Positions 1 to 11,743 of a stretch of 64,000 bases of DNA are shown piece after piece. The notes below the pieces were generated by a model. The model searched no databases. It was not told the origin of the DNA and saw nothing but the letters and a program-made list of their open reading frames with translations. Source of the DNA: Datisca glomerata (taxonomy: Eukaryota > Streptophyta > Magnoliopsida > Cucurbitales > Datiscaceae); assembly GCA_003255025.1 (NCBI GenBank), contig QANY01000052.1, forward strand, positions 186,001 through 250,000. The letters are read 5' to 3'. Position 1 is the stretch's first letter; each line of letters opens with the position of its first letter. The translations under genes and the position numbers were made by a program.

Positions 1-227
1 ATTCAAATAACAACACATTGATTCATACTAACCTAAATCCTAGTCTAAGTAAGAACTAAGGATGACAAAAATACCTGCAGATAATTGACTGAATGAGTGG
101 GTATAAAATATTATAAATGAGTACGTGTATTTATTGGGTGGGTATTTTTTTTCTCCGTTATAGATGTGTAGAGTATGAGTAATACCTAATGGGTACTAGG
201 TACCCGTTTAATTTCTTTCCTTCAGGG

Positions 228-390
228 CCCATACCCAAAACCCAGACACAGACCCAAACCCGATCCGACCCAGACCCAGAGCCCTGACCCATGACCCATG
301 ACACACGACCTACGACCCTCGACCCTAACACATACCCATGACCCACGACCCACGAGTCACGACCCATTAATCATGGCCCACAACCCATTC
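228..390. repeat. Degenerate CCCATGACCCACGAC-type minisatellite inside the hAT element
   Basis: Irregular 7-8 bp units of the form GACCCAT, CACGACC and GACCCAGA fill this stretch. On the other strand it can be read as an open frame, but this comes from the repeat composition. Related GGGTA/ACCCAT motifs occur in the other half of the same element near 7890-8050. Confidence 0.65.
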
Positions 391-409
391 AGCACGTACT
401 ATATTAATC

Positions 410-1688
410 TGTTAGTCGTCGCGGCGCGTACGCGACAGAAGCATGTGGCGCATGGCCATTTAAAATAATAAAATTTAAATAAAAAATCAAATCTTTTAGT
501 AAAATAAAATCGTGCAACGCTACATTAATAGAAAAAACGTTTATTGAAAACTATTTTTCAATCAGTCATGATCCATTATATATTTATATATTGAATTAAC
601 TATATACAAGATTAGGAATCATATACCTCTTGTAGTCTAAATCATGCGTTCTCGCGAAACCAATTGATTCTCCGTTCCCATGAAATCGTTCCAACGATCA
701 GCAGACTCTGAGATCCACACCAAGATCTTCCAAGTCAATCATCAAAGCACTAAGACGTGTATGGGCACGTAGAATATAATGAAGACGTTTTTTTATCTCT
801 AGATATACTCAACACATAAGATCTATAGATTTTACTAAGAAAGACTTTTGTGAGACGATTCTCTAAAAGAACATGATGATGATTCTTTTAGAGATTTTGA
901 TTAACTCTTAATTGTAGAAAAATCACTTTTTGAGAAATTATGTTCTTCTCTCAACTCTTAATTGATAAACTGATTCTCTGATTGATTAATTGATTATCTG
1001 ATCAATTATTATTATCAGAATAAAATCTGTGTATTATTAAAAATAATGGCACATCAGATATTTATGGATAATTAAAAATTAAAAATAATATTTAATTTAA
1101 ATTGTCCAATATAGTGGGACTCATTGTATAATGGTGCACAACTACAGTAGTCCATGTCAATCTCTGATACCAATAAATAATTGATACGTGACAATTACTG
1201 TAAATTAAATATTTATTTTAATAAGATAAATATCTCGATATTAGTTAATTCAAAATTAACATATCTGATTATCCATATCAACTAAATTATATATTATTTT
1301 ATAAATAATAGATTTAGTTGATCCAAATTATTATCTAATAATAATTAAAATTTAATTACCTAATTTCACAAATTAGATATTTTATCTCACTTATCAATAA
1401 ATAAAAATAATATATATATATATTTATGAGATAATTATGTGTAATTAGTTAATTAAGAATTAATTATATATAAATGTAATTTTCAGAATTAATATATATA
1501 TATATATATAATCTTAATCCTCTTATACTAATACAAGATCATAGTCTCATTATGAATAAGAATTGTTTTAGATATTATTTAAATTATTCAACAATAATTT
1601 AAAAGAATAATTATAAGAAAAATGTAATGCTCATTAAACTTCATATCAAAAAGTCAATACACACGCTTTGAGGGCATAACCCCCAACA
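410..1688 (-). repeat. Copia-1 3' LTR, internally deleted
   Basis: Its outer and inner parts match the right LTR base for base over long stretches, for example the block near 480-540 with 5750-5810. A segment equivalent to about 6800-7680 of the right LTR is missing, at an AT repeat near 1495-1510. Length is 1279 bp against 2166 bp for its partner. Confidence 0.92.
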
Positions 1689-1706
1689 ATCTCTCACTTG
1701 CCCTAA
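1689..1706 (-). promoter_or_regulatory. Copia-1 polypurine tract
   Basis: The minus strand reads GGGCAAGTGAGAGAT directly before the 3' LTR start TGTTGGGGG. This is the plus-strand priming site expected for a Copia element. Confidence 0.85.
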
Positions 1707-1769
1707 AGAAAATGTGGCATCTCTCTTAATCCCATGTTTCGCACATGACCATTAAACAACATCGTAGGA

Positions 1770-3100
1770 AAATGTCTTGGTAAATGAGTCAGTTAGGTTC
1801 TGATCCAATGTTATCTAACTAACAGGTAGAGCTAAATTTTGATCCAACATTGTCTTCATAACATTTAGATCACCTTAGTGTATGGCCCAAACGTCGACTT
1901 TCGATTATCCACATCTGATCCTTATTAGTATATCCAATGCGATTCAGGTCTCCACATGAATAAATAAACATATAGTTTTTAGTTCTCCTAAGATACTTGA
2001 AAATGTGTTTTACTGCAATTCAGTGTTTCAAACCTGAATTCGATTGATAACGACTGGCAATTCTCATTGTATAACAGATGTTCGGATTCGTATACAACAT
2101 GACATACATGAGACTTTCAACTGCTGAAGCATAGGGAACCTTTCTCATATCATATTCCTCTTGAGGTGTCTTAGGACATTGTTCCTTGGAGAGGACAATC
2201 CATGTTTGGTCGGTAGTTGACCTTTCTTGGAACTCTCCATAGAAAATCTCTTCAACACCTTATCAATATAAGATTCCTGAGAAAGTGCAAAGAGTTTGTT
2301 TTTTCTATCCCTTAGGATTTGGATACCTAGAGCATAGCTCGCCTCTCCCAAATCTTTCATTTGGAATTTGTCAGCTAACCACTTCTTTACTTTTGACAGA
2401 GTTTCTACATCATTCTCAATGAGTAGAATATCATCAACATAAAGAACTAGGTAAAACCATTATCTTATCTTTGATGTATTTATAAACACAGGCTTCGTCA
2501 ACATTTTGCTCAAAGCCATAAGACATTATAATCTCATCAAAGGTAAGATTCTAAGATCTAGATGCTTGCTTTAATTCATAAATAGATTTAAGCAACTTGC
2601 ATACTTTCTTATCTTGCCCCTGTTGTACGAACCCTTCTGGTTGCATCATATATATGCTTTCTTCAAGAGGGTCATTTCAGAAAAAATGTCTTGACGCCCA
2701 TTTTCCATATCTCATAGTCAAAATAAGTGGCTATGGACAAAATGATGCAAATGGATTTTAGCATGGCCATAGGGGAGAATGTCTCTTCATAATCGACTCA
2801 TTCCCTTTATATATAGCCCTTGGCTACTAACCGTGCCTTGAAACTACTTTCCCATATGCACATCTTTTCTGCTTGAAGACCCATTTACATCCAATAGGCT
2901 TGACATCTTCATGTGGATCTACAAGTTCCCAAACGGAATTGGAATGTATAGATTCCATTTGCTGGTTCATGGCATCTTGCCATTTCTCATTTTCATGATC
3001 ATCCATTACTTCTTCCTAAGATAATTGATCATCCGTATTAGTGTCTGACACTAGAACATGTGCCTCTAGTTTGAAGTGAACTGGTTGTCTTACAACCCTC
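1770..3100 (-). pseudogene. Copia-1 reverse transcriptase and truncated RNase H
   Basis: The minus strand from about 3010 encodes the start of copia RT and runs through several frame breaks. The polymerase active site YVDD is intact near 2435 (LYVDDILLI), followed by MKDLGEASYALGIQILRD at 2303-2360. The connection to RNase H is readable to about 1900. The usual RNase H core before the purine tract is missing when compared with Copia-2 (42310-42669), so a few hundred bases were deleted here. Confidence 0.87.
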
Positions 3101-3139
3101 CACTACGACGTTGCACCAGGGTTTTCTTTGTAGGAACTA

Positions 3140-4451
3140 TGGTTTATCTGGTTAGTCGTTTATTAGTAGATATTGAAGGTGATCTAATCTCATCAGTTGT
3201 TAATTTTGCCAGAACAACTTGTCTACGATGTTTGTAGTTTTGCACATAGTCATGCTCAAGGAAGGTTGCAATTGTCGATACAAACATTTTTTGATCCTTA
3301 TGACTATAAAAGTACCCACCTCTAGTCTTTGGATCATAGACTACGTATATGCATACATCAGACCTCGAGTCTAAATTTCTGGTCTTGGGTCTCAGAACGT
3401 GAGCTAGAAACCCCCATATATGAAAATGATGCAAACTAGGTTTGGAGCCATTCCATAACTTTAAAGGCGTCTTGCTTACAAACTTAGAGGGCACTACATT
3501 CAAAATGTAAGTTGTCATGTGTAGTGCATATCCCAAAAATGTAAGTGACAGTGATGAGTAGCTTAACATCGACCTAACCATATCCAATAAGGTTTGGTTT
3601 CTCCTCTCTACAACATCATTTTGCTGTGGTGTTCCAGGTGCTGTGAGCTGGGATAGGATTCCACACTCCAGCAAATAATCCTTGAATTCTAAATCCAAGT
3701 ATCACCACCTCCATTGGATAAAAGATTTTTCAATGATTTACCTAATTGCTTTTCAGCTTCACCCTTGAAGTCTTTAAACTTTTCAAGAGTTTCAAACTTT
3801 CTATGCATTAGGTAACTATAACCATATCTTGAGTAGTCATCAATAAAAGTGACGAAATACTCATACCCACCTCTAGCTTGTATATTGATCGATCCACAGA
3901 CATCACTATGTGCTAGCTCAAGTGGTTCCTTAGCTCTTTGGTCATTTCCTATGAAAGATCTCTTGGTCATTTTACCCTCTATATATGATTCACAAACAGA
4001 AAGAGTTCCATCTTTTAGTTCTCATAAATCACCATACTTTGTTAACCTATTTAATATATCTAGATTAATATGTCTCAACCTAAGATGCCAAAGATATATG
4101 TTATCGTCATCATGAGAAACTAATAAAAGAAACTTTAAAAAATTGTTCGTGCAAAAATGAAAGAGAAATCAAATTTCTCGAAAATCCAAGAATATAATAA
4201 ACATCGTTCAAAGCTAAATATTTATATCCAGAAAGTAAATGGACTGCCCTTAATGCTTTAGCTGACACGAGCGCACCACTGCTAACTCTCAAAATGACCT
4301 TGCCGTCAGCAAGCTCCCTTGATGAATCAAGCATCTGCAAAGAAGAACATACATGGTTAGTGACTCTTGGATCAAGTATCCAGGATGATAAATCATATTC
4401 CACTAAATAAGCTTCAAGTACAGATAAATCATATTTACCTTTCTTTTTCAA
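3140..4451 (-). pseudogene. Copia-1 protease-integrase remnant
   Basis: The frame at 4110-4451 covers the aspartic protease start: the segment SSWILDPRVTNHVCSS corresponds to the family pattern with D-S-G-A at the active site, here D-P-R-V, so the protease is inactive. Next come a GAG-pre-integrase stretch and the integrase core at 3689-3970 and 3144-3698. Catalytic acids are visible as HSDVCG, FIDDYSR and, after PGTPQQN, VVERRN, so the D-D-E triad is kept. A frameshift near 3695 separates the second Asp from the Glu. The C-terminal part has the KTPLKLWNGSKPSL and RGGYFYSHKDQK segments typical of Copia integrases. Confidence 0.88.
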
Positions 4452-4469
4452 CTCGGAGAAATACTTGTT

Positions 4470-5140
4470 ACGGTTTCTCTTCTAGTGACCTTCAACCTCA
4501 CAATGGAAACATTTTACCTTGGGTTTGCTATCTTTCTTGTTTTTCTTTGGTTTTAGCGATGTCTTGGCTTTCTTATCTTTCTTGTTCTTATCTTTGTACT
4601 TTCCATTGATCTTCTTCCTCTTGTTACTATTAACAGTGGAAGAAGACTTTTTCTCGACAACATTTGCCTCACCTTCTTTGGTCATTCTAAGATTGAGTTA
4701 CTCAAAAGTCTGCAGTTCATTCAACAATTAGGTCATATTGAATTGTAACTTGTTCATAACATAGTTGGTTTTGAACGTAAAAAAGCTAGTGTGAGTGACT
4801 CAAGTATAATGCTAACTTAAGTCTGCTCATCAATGATCACCCCATGTACTTCTGTCTCGTGCATTATATTGATCATGTTCAAAACATGTCCTCGCATAAA
4901 AGTATCCTTTCTCATCTTAGTTATCATATAACTCCTAGTGGCCCCATGATGACTTTGATTAGATTGATGCTCAAACATCACCTGTAAAGATTCCATAATC
5001 TCATAGACAGTCTCCATACTTTCATGTTTGATTCTCAGAACATCATTCATACTCACAAGCATGTATCACTTCGTCTTGTTGTTTGATGTTATCCAAGAAT
5101 CATATTTGTCCATAACATTCTTATGGGCATTAGTGATAGG
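4470..5140 (-). pseudogene. Copia-1 gag remnant
   Basis: Capsid-like gag protein of a Ty1/copia element, which would package the element RNA in the cytoplasm. The frame at 4817-5062 begins MLVSMNDVLRIKHESME and carries the alpha-helical pattern of copia gag (UBN2 type), matching residue for residue much of the Copia-2 gag at 46684-47028. A second frame at 4482-4685 is lysine-rich and ends in the first half of a zinc knuckle, CFHCEVEGH, cut by a stop or frameshift. The N-terminal third present in Copia-2 is absent; the leader joins directly near 5140. Several frame breaks show it is dead. Confidence 0.85.
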
Positions 5141-5145
5141 GTTGG

Positions 5146-5160
5146 TTGGTATCAGAGTTT
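5146..5160 (+). other. PBS-like sequence on the opposite strand in the Copia-1 leader
   Basis: The plus strand reads TTGGTATCAGAGTTT, a good initiator-tRNA primer-site match pointing against the element. In the element's own RNA this is the complement of its primer site (10 of 10 bases, 5147-5156 with 5679-5688), about 530 nt downstream. The same arrangement occurs in Copia-2 at 48905. Confidence 0.6.
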
Positions 5161-5675
5161 CTACAAAACTTCCTCAAATGTAACAACAGTTACCACCAAT
5201 GATAGGACTCTCCTACCGCCGCCTATCACCACCGACCAGCCATAGCCGCCACCGATCGCCGACCCTCGCTGGCCTTCAGCGCCGATTTTTTGGTGACGTC
5301 ACTGGAACAGTAAATTCTGACGACATTGCCTGTAATCCAGAATCGGCGGCGCTAATACTAGAATTCTAAAAGAATTCCTATTTGTTTTCTTTTTCCTCTA
5401 TCTTTCATCTCGTGCATTCTTCATCTACTCGCGATCAGAATAATTACAAAAATATTCAACATAAAAATACAAAAATTCTTACGCCTTAAAATGGCTTACA
5501 CAAGATCTAAGGAAAAATTAAAGCACAAAGCCAAACCTAATAATCACCATACAATTAACGATCTATTATTTTTCATACATTAAAAAACATAACCATCCAT
5601 CCATTCATACATATCTCATATTATATGAATAATGCAAAAAAATCCACACATCATTTAACATATATATATATAAAT

Positions 5676-5690
5676 CATTCTGATACCACT
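5676..5690 (-). promoter_or_regulatory. Copia-1 primer binding site (initiator tRNA-Met type)
   Basis: Directly next to the 5' LTR the minus strand reads AGTGGTATCAGAATG. TGGTATCAGA is the usual plant Copia primer site, complementary to the 3' end of initiator tRNA-Met. It fixes the orientation of the element. Confidence 0.9.
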
Positions 5691-7856
5691 TGTTGGTCAT
5701 CGCGGCGCGTGCACGGCAGAAGCGTGTGACGCATGGCCATTTAAAAAGTTAAACTTTTAATAAAAAATTAAATCTTTCAGTAAAATAAAACCGCGCAACG
5801 CTATAATAACAAAAACATAATTTTTTATTGAAAACTCTTTTTAAATTAGTCAGGATCCAATATATATTTATATATTAAATTAAAAACATACAAGGTTAGA
5901 AATCATATACCTCTTGTAGTCTAAATCAAGCGTCCTTGCAAAACCGATCGATTCTCTGTTCCCACAAAATCGTTCCAATGACTAGCAAACTCTGAGATCC
6001 ACACCAAGATCTTTCAAGTCAATCCTCAACGCACTAGGATGTGTGTGAGCACGTAGAATATAATGAAGACACATTTCTATCTCTAGATGTACTCAACACA
6101 TGAGATCTAAAGATTTTACTAAGCAATACTTTTGTCAGACGATTCTCTGAAAGAACATGATGATGATTCTTTTAGAGATTTAGATTAACCATTAATCGTA
6201 GAAAAATCACTTTTTTGAGAGGTTGTGTTCTTCTCTCAACTCTTGATTGATGAACTGATTATCTGATTGATTAATTTATGATCTGATCAACTCTTATTAT
6301 TAGAATAAAATCTGTATATTATTCTAGATAATGACGTATCAGATATTTAAAAATAATTAAAAATTAAAAATAATATTTAATAATTACAAATTACCCAATA
6401 CAGTAGGACCCACTGTGTAATGGTGCAGAACTGTAGTGCCACATGGCACCGTAGTGTACCGTGAGGTAGCACAGTGCCTCGCGGCACCAGTGGCACTACA
6501 GTGTTGCACATCCACTATTGTAGTGCCATGTGACACTACAATAGTCTATGTCGATCTCTGATATCAATCAATAGTTGACACGTGACAATTAGTGTAAATT
6601 AAATATTTATTTTAATAAGATAAATATCTAGATATTAGTTAATTCAAAGTTAACATATCTGATTATCCCTATCAATTAAATTATCTGTTATTCACAAATA
6701 ATTGATTTAGTTGATCCAAATTATTATCTAATAATAAAACTAATTTCAAAAATATTTTCTCATTTATTGAAAATTAAAAAATAATCCATAAATATATATA
6801 NTAATTTTTTTTACAAGTTAATCTTTTTTTCATGTCCTAAAATATTCACATTCTAGACTGCGTAGTATAGAGTTGACTTGTGGACCATAGACCTATAATC
6901 CTAACCTCTAATAAATCAGATTATTAGTTAAACTCTTTAATTAAATAATATTATTTATTAATTTCATTATTACTCCACAATAAATATGAAATTGCACTCT
7001 TATAGATTATAGATTATATTTATAGAGTATTCATGTGTAGCCCGCTGATATAATCAATTCATGTAGTTCTGTTTTTCAATTATTGGTTCGTAAATTAGAA
7101 CCGATCAAAATTATCATTTTACCCTTTTAAGTACTTCTTGATTCTTAAGTACCAATAATCCACTAGTGAATGACTAATTTATAATGTTATTATAAATTTG
7201 AGCTCAATAACAATTTAGTTTCAGAACTAACACTTAAGGGAACTAATATACGATCCGTTAGAAAAACTTGGATTCTAAATTTTGTAAGATCATGTTCACA
7301 ACCATCTATACCATTGAATCTCCAAAACAAAAGTCACTAGTCTATTTTACAAACAAATCTTAACGAGTGAATCAAAAGATCCAGTAGACATGCATTGTAG
7401 TTCATATCTACTCAGGATTCAGATTGATGTTCATATGATTATTGAATTGATGTGTATTAAATCGTTATTATAAACGGCACATTGATAAAGATATTAATTC
7501 ACATCGGCCTAGTCATATATAATCTTATTACATAAAATATCTTCACTAAGATGTCTATCCACATCAATGATCTATATCTAGATCACATGCATTCATAATA
7601 CTTAGTGAACGTACTAGCAACTATTCATTAAAGATTTCATACTTAAATATGTTGCTTATATTTTTATTCATTATCTATGATCTTTCCTCTCGTACTAATA
7701 CAATATCATAATCTCATTAATGAATGTGAAATTTTCAGATATTTATTTAAATTATTCAACAATAATTTAAAAGAAAAATTATAAGAAAAATGTAATACTC
7801 ATTAAATTTCATATCAAAAAGTCAATACACACGCTTTGAGCGCATAACCCCCAACA
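5691..7856 (-). repeat. Copia-1 5' LTR
   Basis: Full-length copy of 2166 bp, starting TGTTGGTCATCGCGGCGC and ending CCCCCAACA on the plus strand. A cluster of short palindromic GTAGTGCCAC / GTGGCACTAC motifs lies at 6424-6545. One unresolved base (n) falls in an AT run at 6801. Confidence 0.92.
6801..6801. other. Ambiguous base (n) in an AT run
   Basis: A single n in TATATATANTAATTT; a second is at 14879 in a (TA)n tract. Both mark assembly uncertainty in microsatellites. Confidence 0.95.
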
Positions 7857-7913
7857 TAATTAAGTGTTAATCAGTAATATACAAGTACCAAATGGGTACC
7901 CATTAGTATAACC

Positions 7914-7987
7914 CATGTCTTAATAGATGTTACCCATACCCATGTTAAATTAAATGGGTGGGTACGCGTAATATCTATTAAGACATG
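7914..7987. repeat. Inverted repeat in the right half of the hAT element
   Basis: A perfect 15-bp arm pair: CATGTCTTAATAGAT at 7914-7928 and its reverse complement at 7973-7987. The 44-bp loop contains ACCCATACCC and its partial complement GGGTGGGTA. Internal palindromes are common in small non-autonomous DNA elements. Confidence 0.75.
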
Positions 7988-8549
7988 TGTATGGGTATTG
8001 CATGGATAGTAAGAATTTAATATGAGTATGAGTAGGATATTACCCATACCCTAAAATATTCAACCATTGCCATCCCTAGTAATAACTGTACACAATGGGT
8101 TGCGACATTTACCTTCGTTCAACAAGACAACTAAAAGCATTTTGAAGCCGGGTCTGTTTCTGCTTCAACAAAGGTTTACATCTTAAAACTAACCGAAAAA
8201 TCAAATATTAACAACTCAAAACCAAGCTCATGGCGATTCACCGATAAGTTAAATCTTTTTTCGTTACTAAGAAATGAACCTGGATTAAGAAGTAAATATT
8301 ATATAGAGAAAGGATAACATTGTAAGAAGCTAAGTTAGCTTCATAGAAGATAATCATTGAAGAGAAATGGAAAGATAAGAGGGTGATTCTAAGTCTAAAA
8401 GTACACTAATAAGGTAAGCAGCCCAGCATCCCATTAAACCATAGAAAAGCTGATATATAATCCCAGAAGGCATTCCTTCCTAGTTGTGTAAATGAGTATG
8501 GCAACGTGAGAAGCACTCGTGCTACCTACATATACATCAATATCATCCC

Positions 8550-9226
8550 CACATTCACATCATAATTAACTACCCACAGGAAAAGCCAAACACACACACA
8601 GACACACACACACATATTATATATATATATTCAGTAAAAAATGTGTTCACCTTTTATATGAACAATTCAATCTTCTTCAAGAGAGCATAATGCAAAAGCC
8701 AAGTCCGAGTGAATAAATTGCTATCAGAATATATCCCTAAATATTCAAGGAAAGAGCCTGAGCTTATGCAACTATCACATTTGCACCATTTTCTATGAAC
8801 TTATGACCTATGTGTGTGTGTCTAAATATATTAACCCACTTCTATTCTTTGTCACAAATGGTGATTCAGAACTTAATAGCAATTGAAATAAACATAGACT
8901 AAGTAAGGGTGAGAAAATGACTTGAATTTATAAGATTATTTCTTTTGTTAAAAACACCCTACACCTCAAAAGAAGCTAAAGTTACCCGAGATTACATTTC
9001 GAGCATTTTATCTGTTTTATATCTATGTCATTCATCTAGCTTTTTATCTCTTTGGTAAGGAATAGAATAAAATAAAAGTTGGGCAGTGGAGACAACTTAA
9101 GATATGTTTCTACAATACAATTCTCCAAATGAATCCTCCCGATGATTGATATTTATTAAAAATCATACTTTCTCCAAAAAAATTCATTTCCACATTCACA
9201 TCATAATTAACTACTCACAGGAAAAG
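8550..9226 (+). repeat. 36-bp direct repeat, two copies 641 bp apart
   Basis: 8550-8585 and 9191-9226 differ at one base. Both begin CACATTCACATCATAATT and end CACAGGAAAAG. No terminal structure links them, so this may be a local duplication. Confidence 0.7.
8591..8630. repeat. (CA)n then (TA)n microsatellite
   Basis: Compound dinucleotide tract with a single GA interruption, directly readable. Confidence 0.85.
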
Positions 9227-9498
9227 TCTATATATTTAGTTTAGGAAACTTATCTCAACTTCTGACTCTGAATCTTGTTAAACACGTTCGATTTTAGCTT
9301 CAAAACTCTATCCAATGGCATTGCTTTCTTTTGCAACAATACTATCCGAAGTCACTCTTATTTAGTCTGGATTGACCTTTTGGATATGGGCTTCTTAAGC
9401 TTCTTCCAAATGATATGCATGCCTTCAGTTGAAATGGAAAATTAGGAGATAGGACAACTTTTTTTTTATTGATTTTGTTAAATGACCAAATTTTTCTT

Positions 9499-10104
9499 TA
9501 TTTGCACATATAGCCTAACTTAACAGATCCCTATTTTCTTCCTCTTTCTTCTCTCCCGCGATCTCTCACGCTCTCTCCCTTCTTCTTCTATGTCTCTTTC
9601 CTCTCTCCCTGTCTCTCACCCCTCTCTGTCCCTTTCTTCTCTCTCACACTCTCTCCATTCTTCTCTGTCACGTTCAGTGGTGCGTGGTGGTGCTAGGTTG
9701 GTTTGGGTGTGTTTGGGCGTCTTTCTGATTTTCAGAGATCTAATTTTGGGGCGCTAGATTTCTGGTTTCTTACCCTCATGTTCTGATTTTCCCGCCCTCG
9801 CATAGTTTTTGGCTTGACTTTCTTGTTTGATTTCGAAAGATTGAAGCTGCAAAGTGGAGAATTAGAGAATCTAACGAGAGAGATGTGAAGAAGAAGGAGG
9901 AGGAGACGAGTTTGAGTGTGGTATGGTATTAATATGATGTATGATTATCACAGTTGATATATAAAAATATATTTCGACATACTAATGGTATAGGAAAATA
10001 TAGTATGGTATATTTTTATATATCATAGTAGATCTGTACATAAAATTTTTCTAATTTTATCCAAAAAAATTTATAGTAGAAAAAATTGACTATTCTTACA
10101 AATA
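9499..10104. mobile_element. Possible small MULE-like TIR element
   Basis: The left end reads TATTTGCACATATAGCC at 9499-9515; the complement of 10088-10104 reads TATTTGTAAGAATAGTC (12 of 17 match). The left end also resembles the ends of the element at 57974-58760. Both hold a GC-richer block next to an AT-rich block with TATATATCATAGT-like sequence. No clear TSD was found, so this is tentative. Confidence 0.35.
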
Positions 10105-11518
10105 TAATTTTTTTGACAATTCTCTTACTTATTTTTTAAAAATAGACTATTTCTCTAAATGAACCGGTTGAACGGATAGGCATGTCTTAGCCAAATTGGA
10201 CATTTAGCTTGTATTTTGATTCCCTACGCAATTTGGGGTTCCGTAACTTTTAAATTTGTTAGACACTAACATTATTTTCAAAATAAAAAAACTAATAAAA
10301 TCTATAAAAAAATAACAATAAACACTTCCATCATATAGAAAGTTTATTTCAATAATAATCATTAAAAATAATTTCTTGAGTATATAAGTGATAATACTAC
10401 TACAACTTCATCTACAAATATTATTTGAAAAATCTTTCAAAAAATTTATAGAAAATGCATGTTTTTGAAGGTATTTTTGTATATCATACGTCTATTGATG
10501 ATATAATGATTTCAATTATACTATAATTATGAGAGTAAGTAATGCTTAGCTTTTTAAATCATATTTGCCATAATTGTAAATCAAGTAACCACCAAATTTA
10601 AAAAAAAAACTAAATCCTGCCCAAATCAACCCTTGAAAACTGCTTTAGATTATTTAGTTCCCTCCAATCAGATTTTACTGGAAAAAAGATTAATTTCCTA
10701 TTCATTTTGGTTTGATTTGATTTCAATTATACTTCTATAGATGATATACTGATTTCAATAATACTATAATTCTTCTAAATAAATTATTGATCAACCAATA
10801 AATTTACTGTTTCAGAATATAAACTAATTATTGAAATACATATATGACGAATTACTAAATAAAAAATGACTTTGAAACAGGCATCACAGGTTTAAAATAA
10901 AAAAAAAATCCAGAATTGATAATGTCCATAATCGTATAAAATATTTCCTTAATGAATTAACTAAAAAAGGAAACTAGAATCAATCATTGATAATAATTTA
11001 TGGAATATTTGATTAATTGCAAGGACCTCACAAAATTTGATTATGGAATCCGTAAAATGAAGGTTAAAATCGTAAACTATAGATTCGTCAACAGCTAATT
11101 CATGACGTGTCACAAAAAATCCGATATTTACCTATAATTTAAAAAAACCTGCTATTTCTTAAATTGATTTTTAAAACTTGTCTATTTGGTGGAATTACTT
11201 TTAATTAATTGCAAAGTCTTAAGGTATGTAATCAAGTATGGGCCAAATATTTAAATGACTTGGCATCTTCAATACATTTTTTTATTTTATTTGTTGGCTT
11301 CAGATTATGTACTACGAATATTTTTTGAAATTTTGTTGGTTACATTTGGATATTTATGCTTGCGATGATGTTAGGTCTTGTATCAGAATTTTGAACTTGT
11401 GGTTTGCTTCTGAACATTTTTGTATGTGGTAGGGTTCTTAGAGCTTAAACTTTTTTGGCTGTTTTGTGCATTCTTGGGTTATGATTCTATAATTTGATAC
11501 TTTGTTGACTTATTGTTT

Positions 11519-11634
11519 TTTATTATCAAAATTACATTACAAATCCTAAGGAGAATGAGAGAATATGACTCGAACCCATAACCTTTAAGGCATAAGTGTG
11601 TGAGTTTAACCATCTACGCCAACCCAACTTATCT
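11519..11634 (-). mobile_element. tRNA-derived SINE
   Basis: The minus strand begins with a box A, TGGCGTAGATGG (11610-11621), followed at normal tRNA spacing by a box B, GGGTTCGAGTC (11567-11577), the two internal pol III promoter elements. It ends in an A-rich tail near 11519. It is flanked by 15-bp direct repeats GTTGACTTATTGTTT (11504-11518) and GTTGACTTATTATTT (11635-11649), one mismatch, as expected for LINE-driven insertion. It encodes no protein. The body is short for a plant SINE, so it may be partly truncated. Confidence 0.7.
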
Positions 11635-11673
11635 GTTGACTTATTATTTGAGAATAGGGAGAACTACAAGAAT

Positions 11674-11743
11674 GGCCGGGCGGCCTAGTGACTAATGGTA
11701 AATGGCAAAGCCATTTACCATTTGGCCCTTAATGAAAAGGGCC
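11674..11743. repeat. Cluster of hairpins at the left edge of the MULE
   Basis: AATGGTAAATGGC (11694-11706) and GCCATTTACCATT (11710-11722) are perfect 13-bp arms with a 3-nt loop. A second stem, GGCCCTT / AAGGGCC, lies at 11724-11730 and 11737-11743, and GGCCGGGCGGCC just before is self-complementary. A repeated phrase TAGTCCAYGCGCTAYARTAG follows at 11749 and 11787. Confidence 0.8.

Larger units (their letters stand above)
410..7856 (-). mobile_element. Copia-1: Ty1/copia LTR retrotransposon, defective
   Basis: LTRs at 410-1688 and 5691-7856 begin TGTTRGTC and end CCCCAACA. The primer site lies beside the right LTR and the purine tract beside the left one, so the element reads right to left. 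Gag, protease, integrase, reverse transcriptase and RNase H remnants occur in copia order (integrase before RT). It sits inside the hAT element with near-duplicated flanks TAATC (405-409) and TAATT (7857-7861). Frameshifts, stops, a lost protease active site and a deleted RNase H end make it non-functional. Confidence 0.93.
57..8078. mobile_element. Non-autonomous hAT-type DNA element, split by Copia-1
   Basis: The terminal inverted repeats are TAAGGATGACAA at 57-68 and, read from the other strand, TAGGGATGGCAA at 8067-8078 (10 of 12 match). They are flanked by 8-bp direct repeats GTAAGAAC (49-56) and GTAATAAC (8079-8086), 7 of 8 identical, the TSD length of hAT elements. Removing the Copia insertion (410-7856) leaves about 575 bp with no transposase frame, rich in GGGTACCC and ACCCATACCC motifs near both ends. 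It would have depended on a transposase supplied elsewhere. The hAT assignment rests on TSD length and TIR form, not on a protein. Confidence 0.75.
8079..11503. other. Anonymous AT-rich stretch without recognisable gene
   Basis: No frame longer than about 60 codons and no protein similarity seen on either strand. It contains a (CA)n/(TA)n microsatellite at 8591-8630, a dispersed 36-bp direct repeat (8550 and 9191), a pyrimidine-rich block at 9540-9665 and a possible TIR element at 9499-10104. Two related AT-rich blocks at 10480-10530 and 10730-10775 share the phrase GATATAMTGATTTCAATWATAC. Confidence 0.5.

Noticed and set aside
158..367. Gly/Val/Trp-rich minus-strand frame
   Set aside because: Product of the CCCATGACCC minisatellite.
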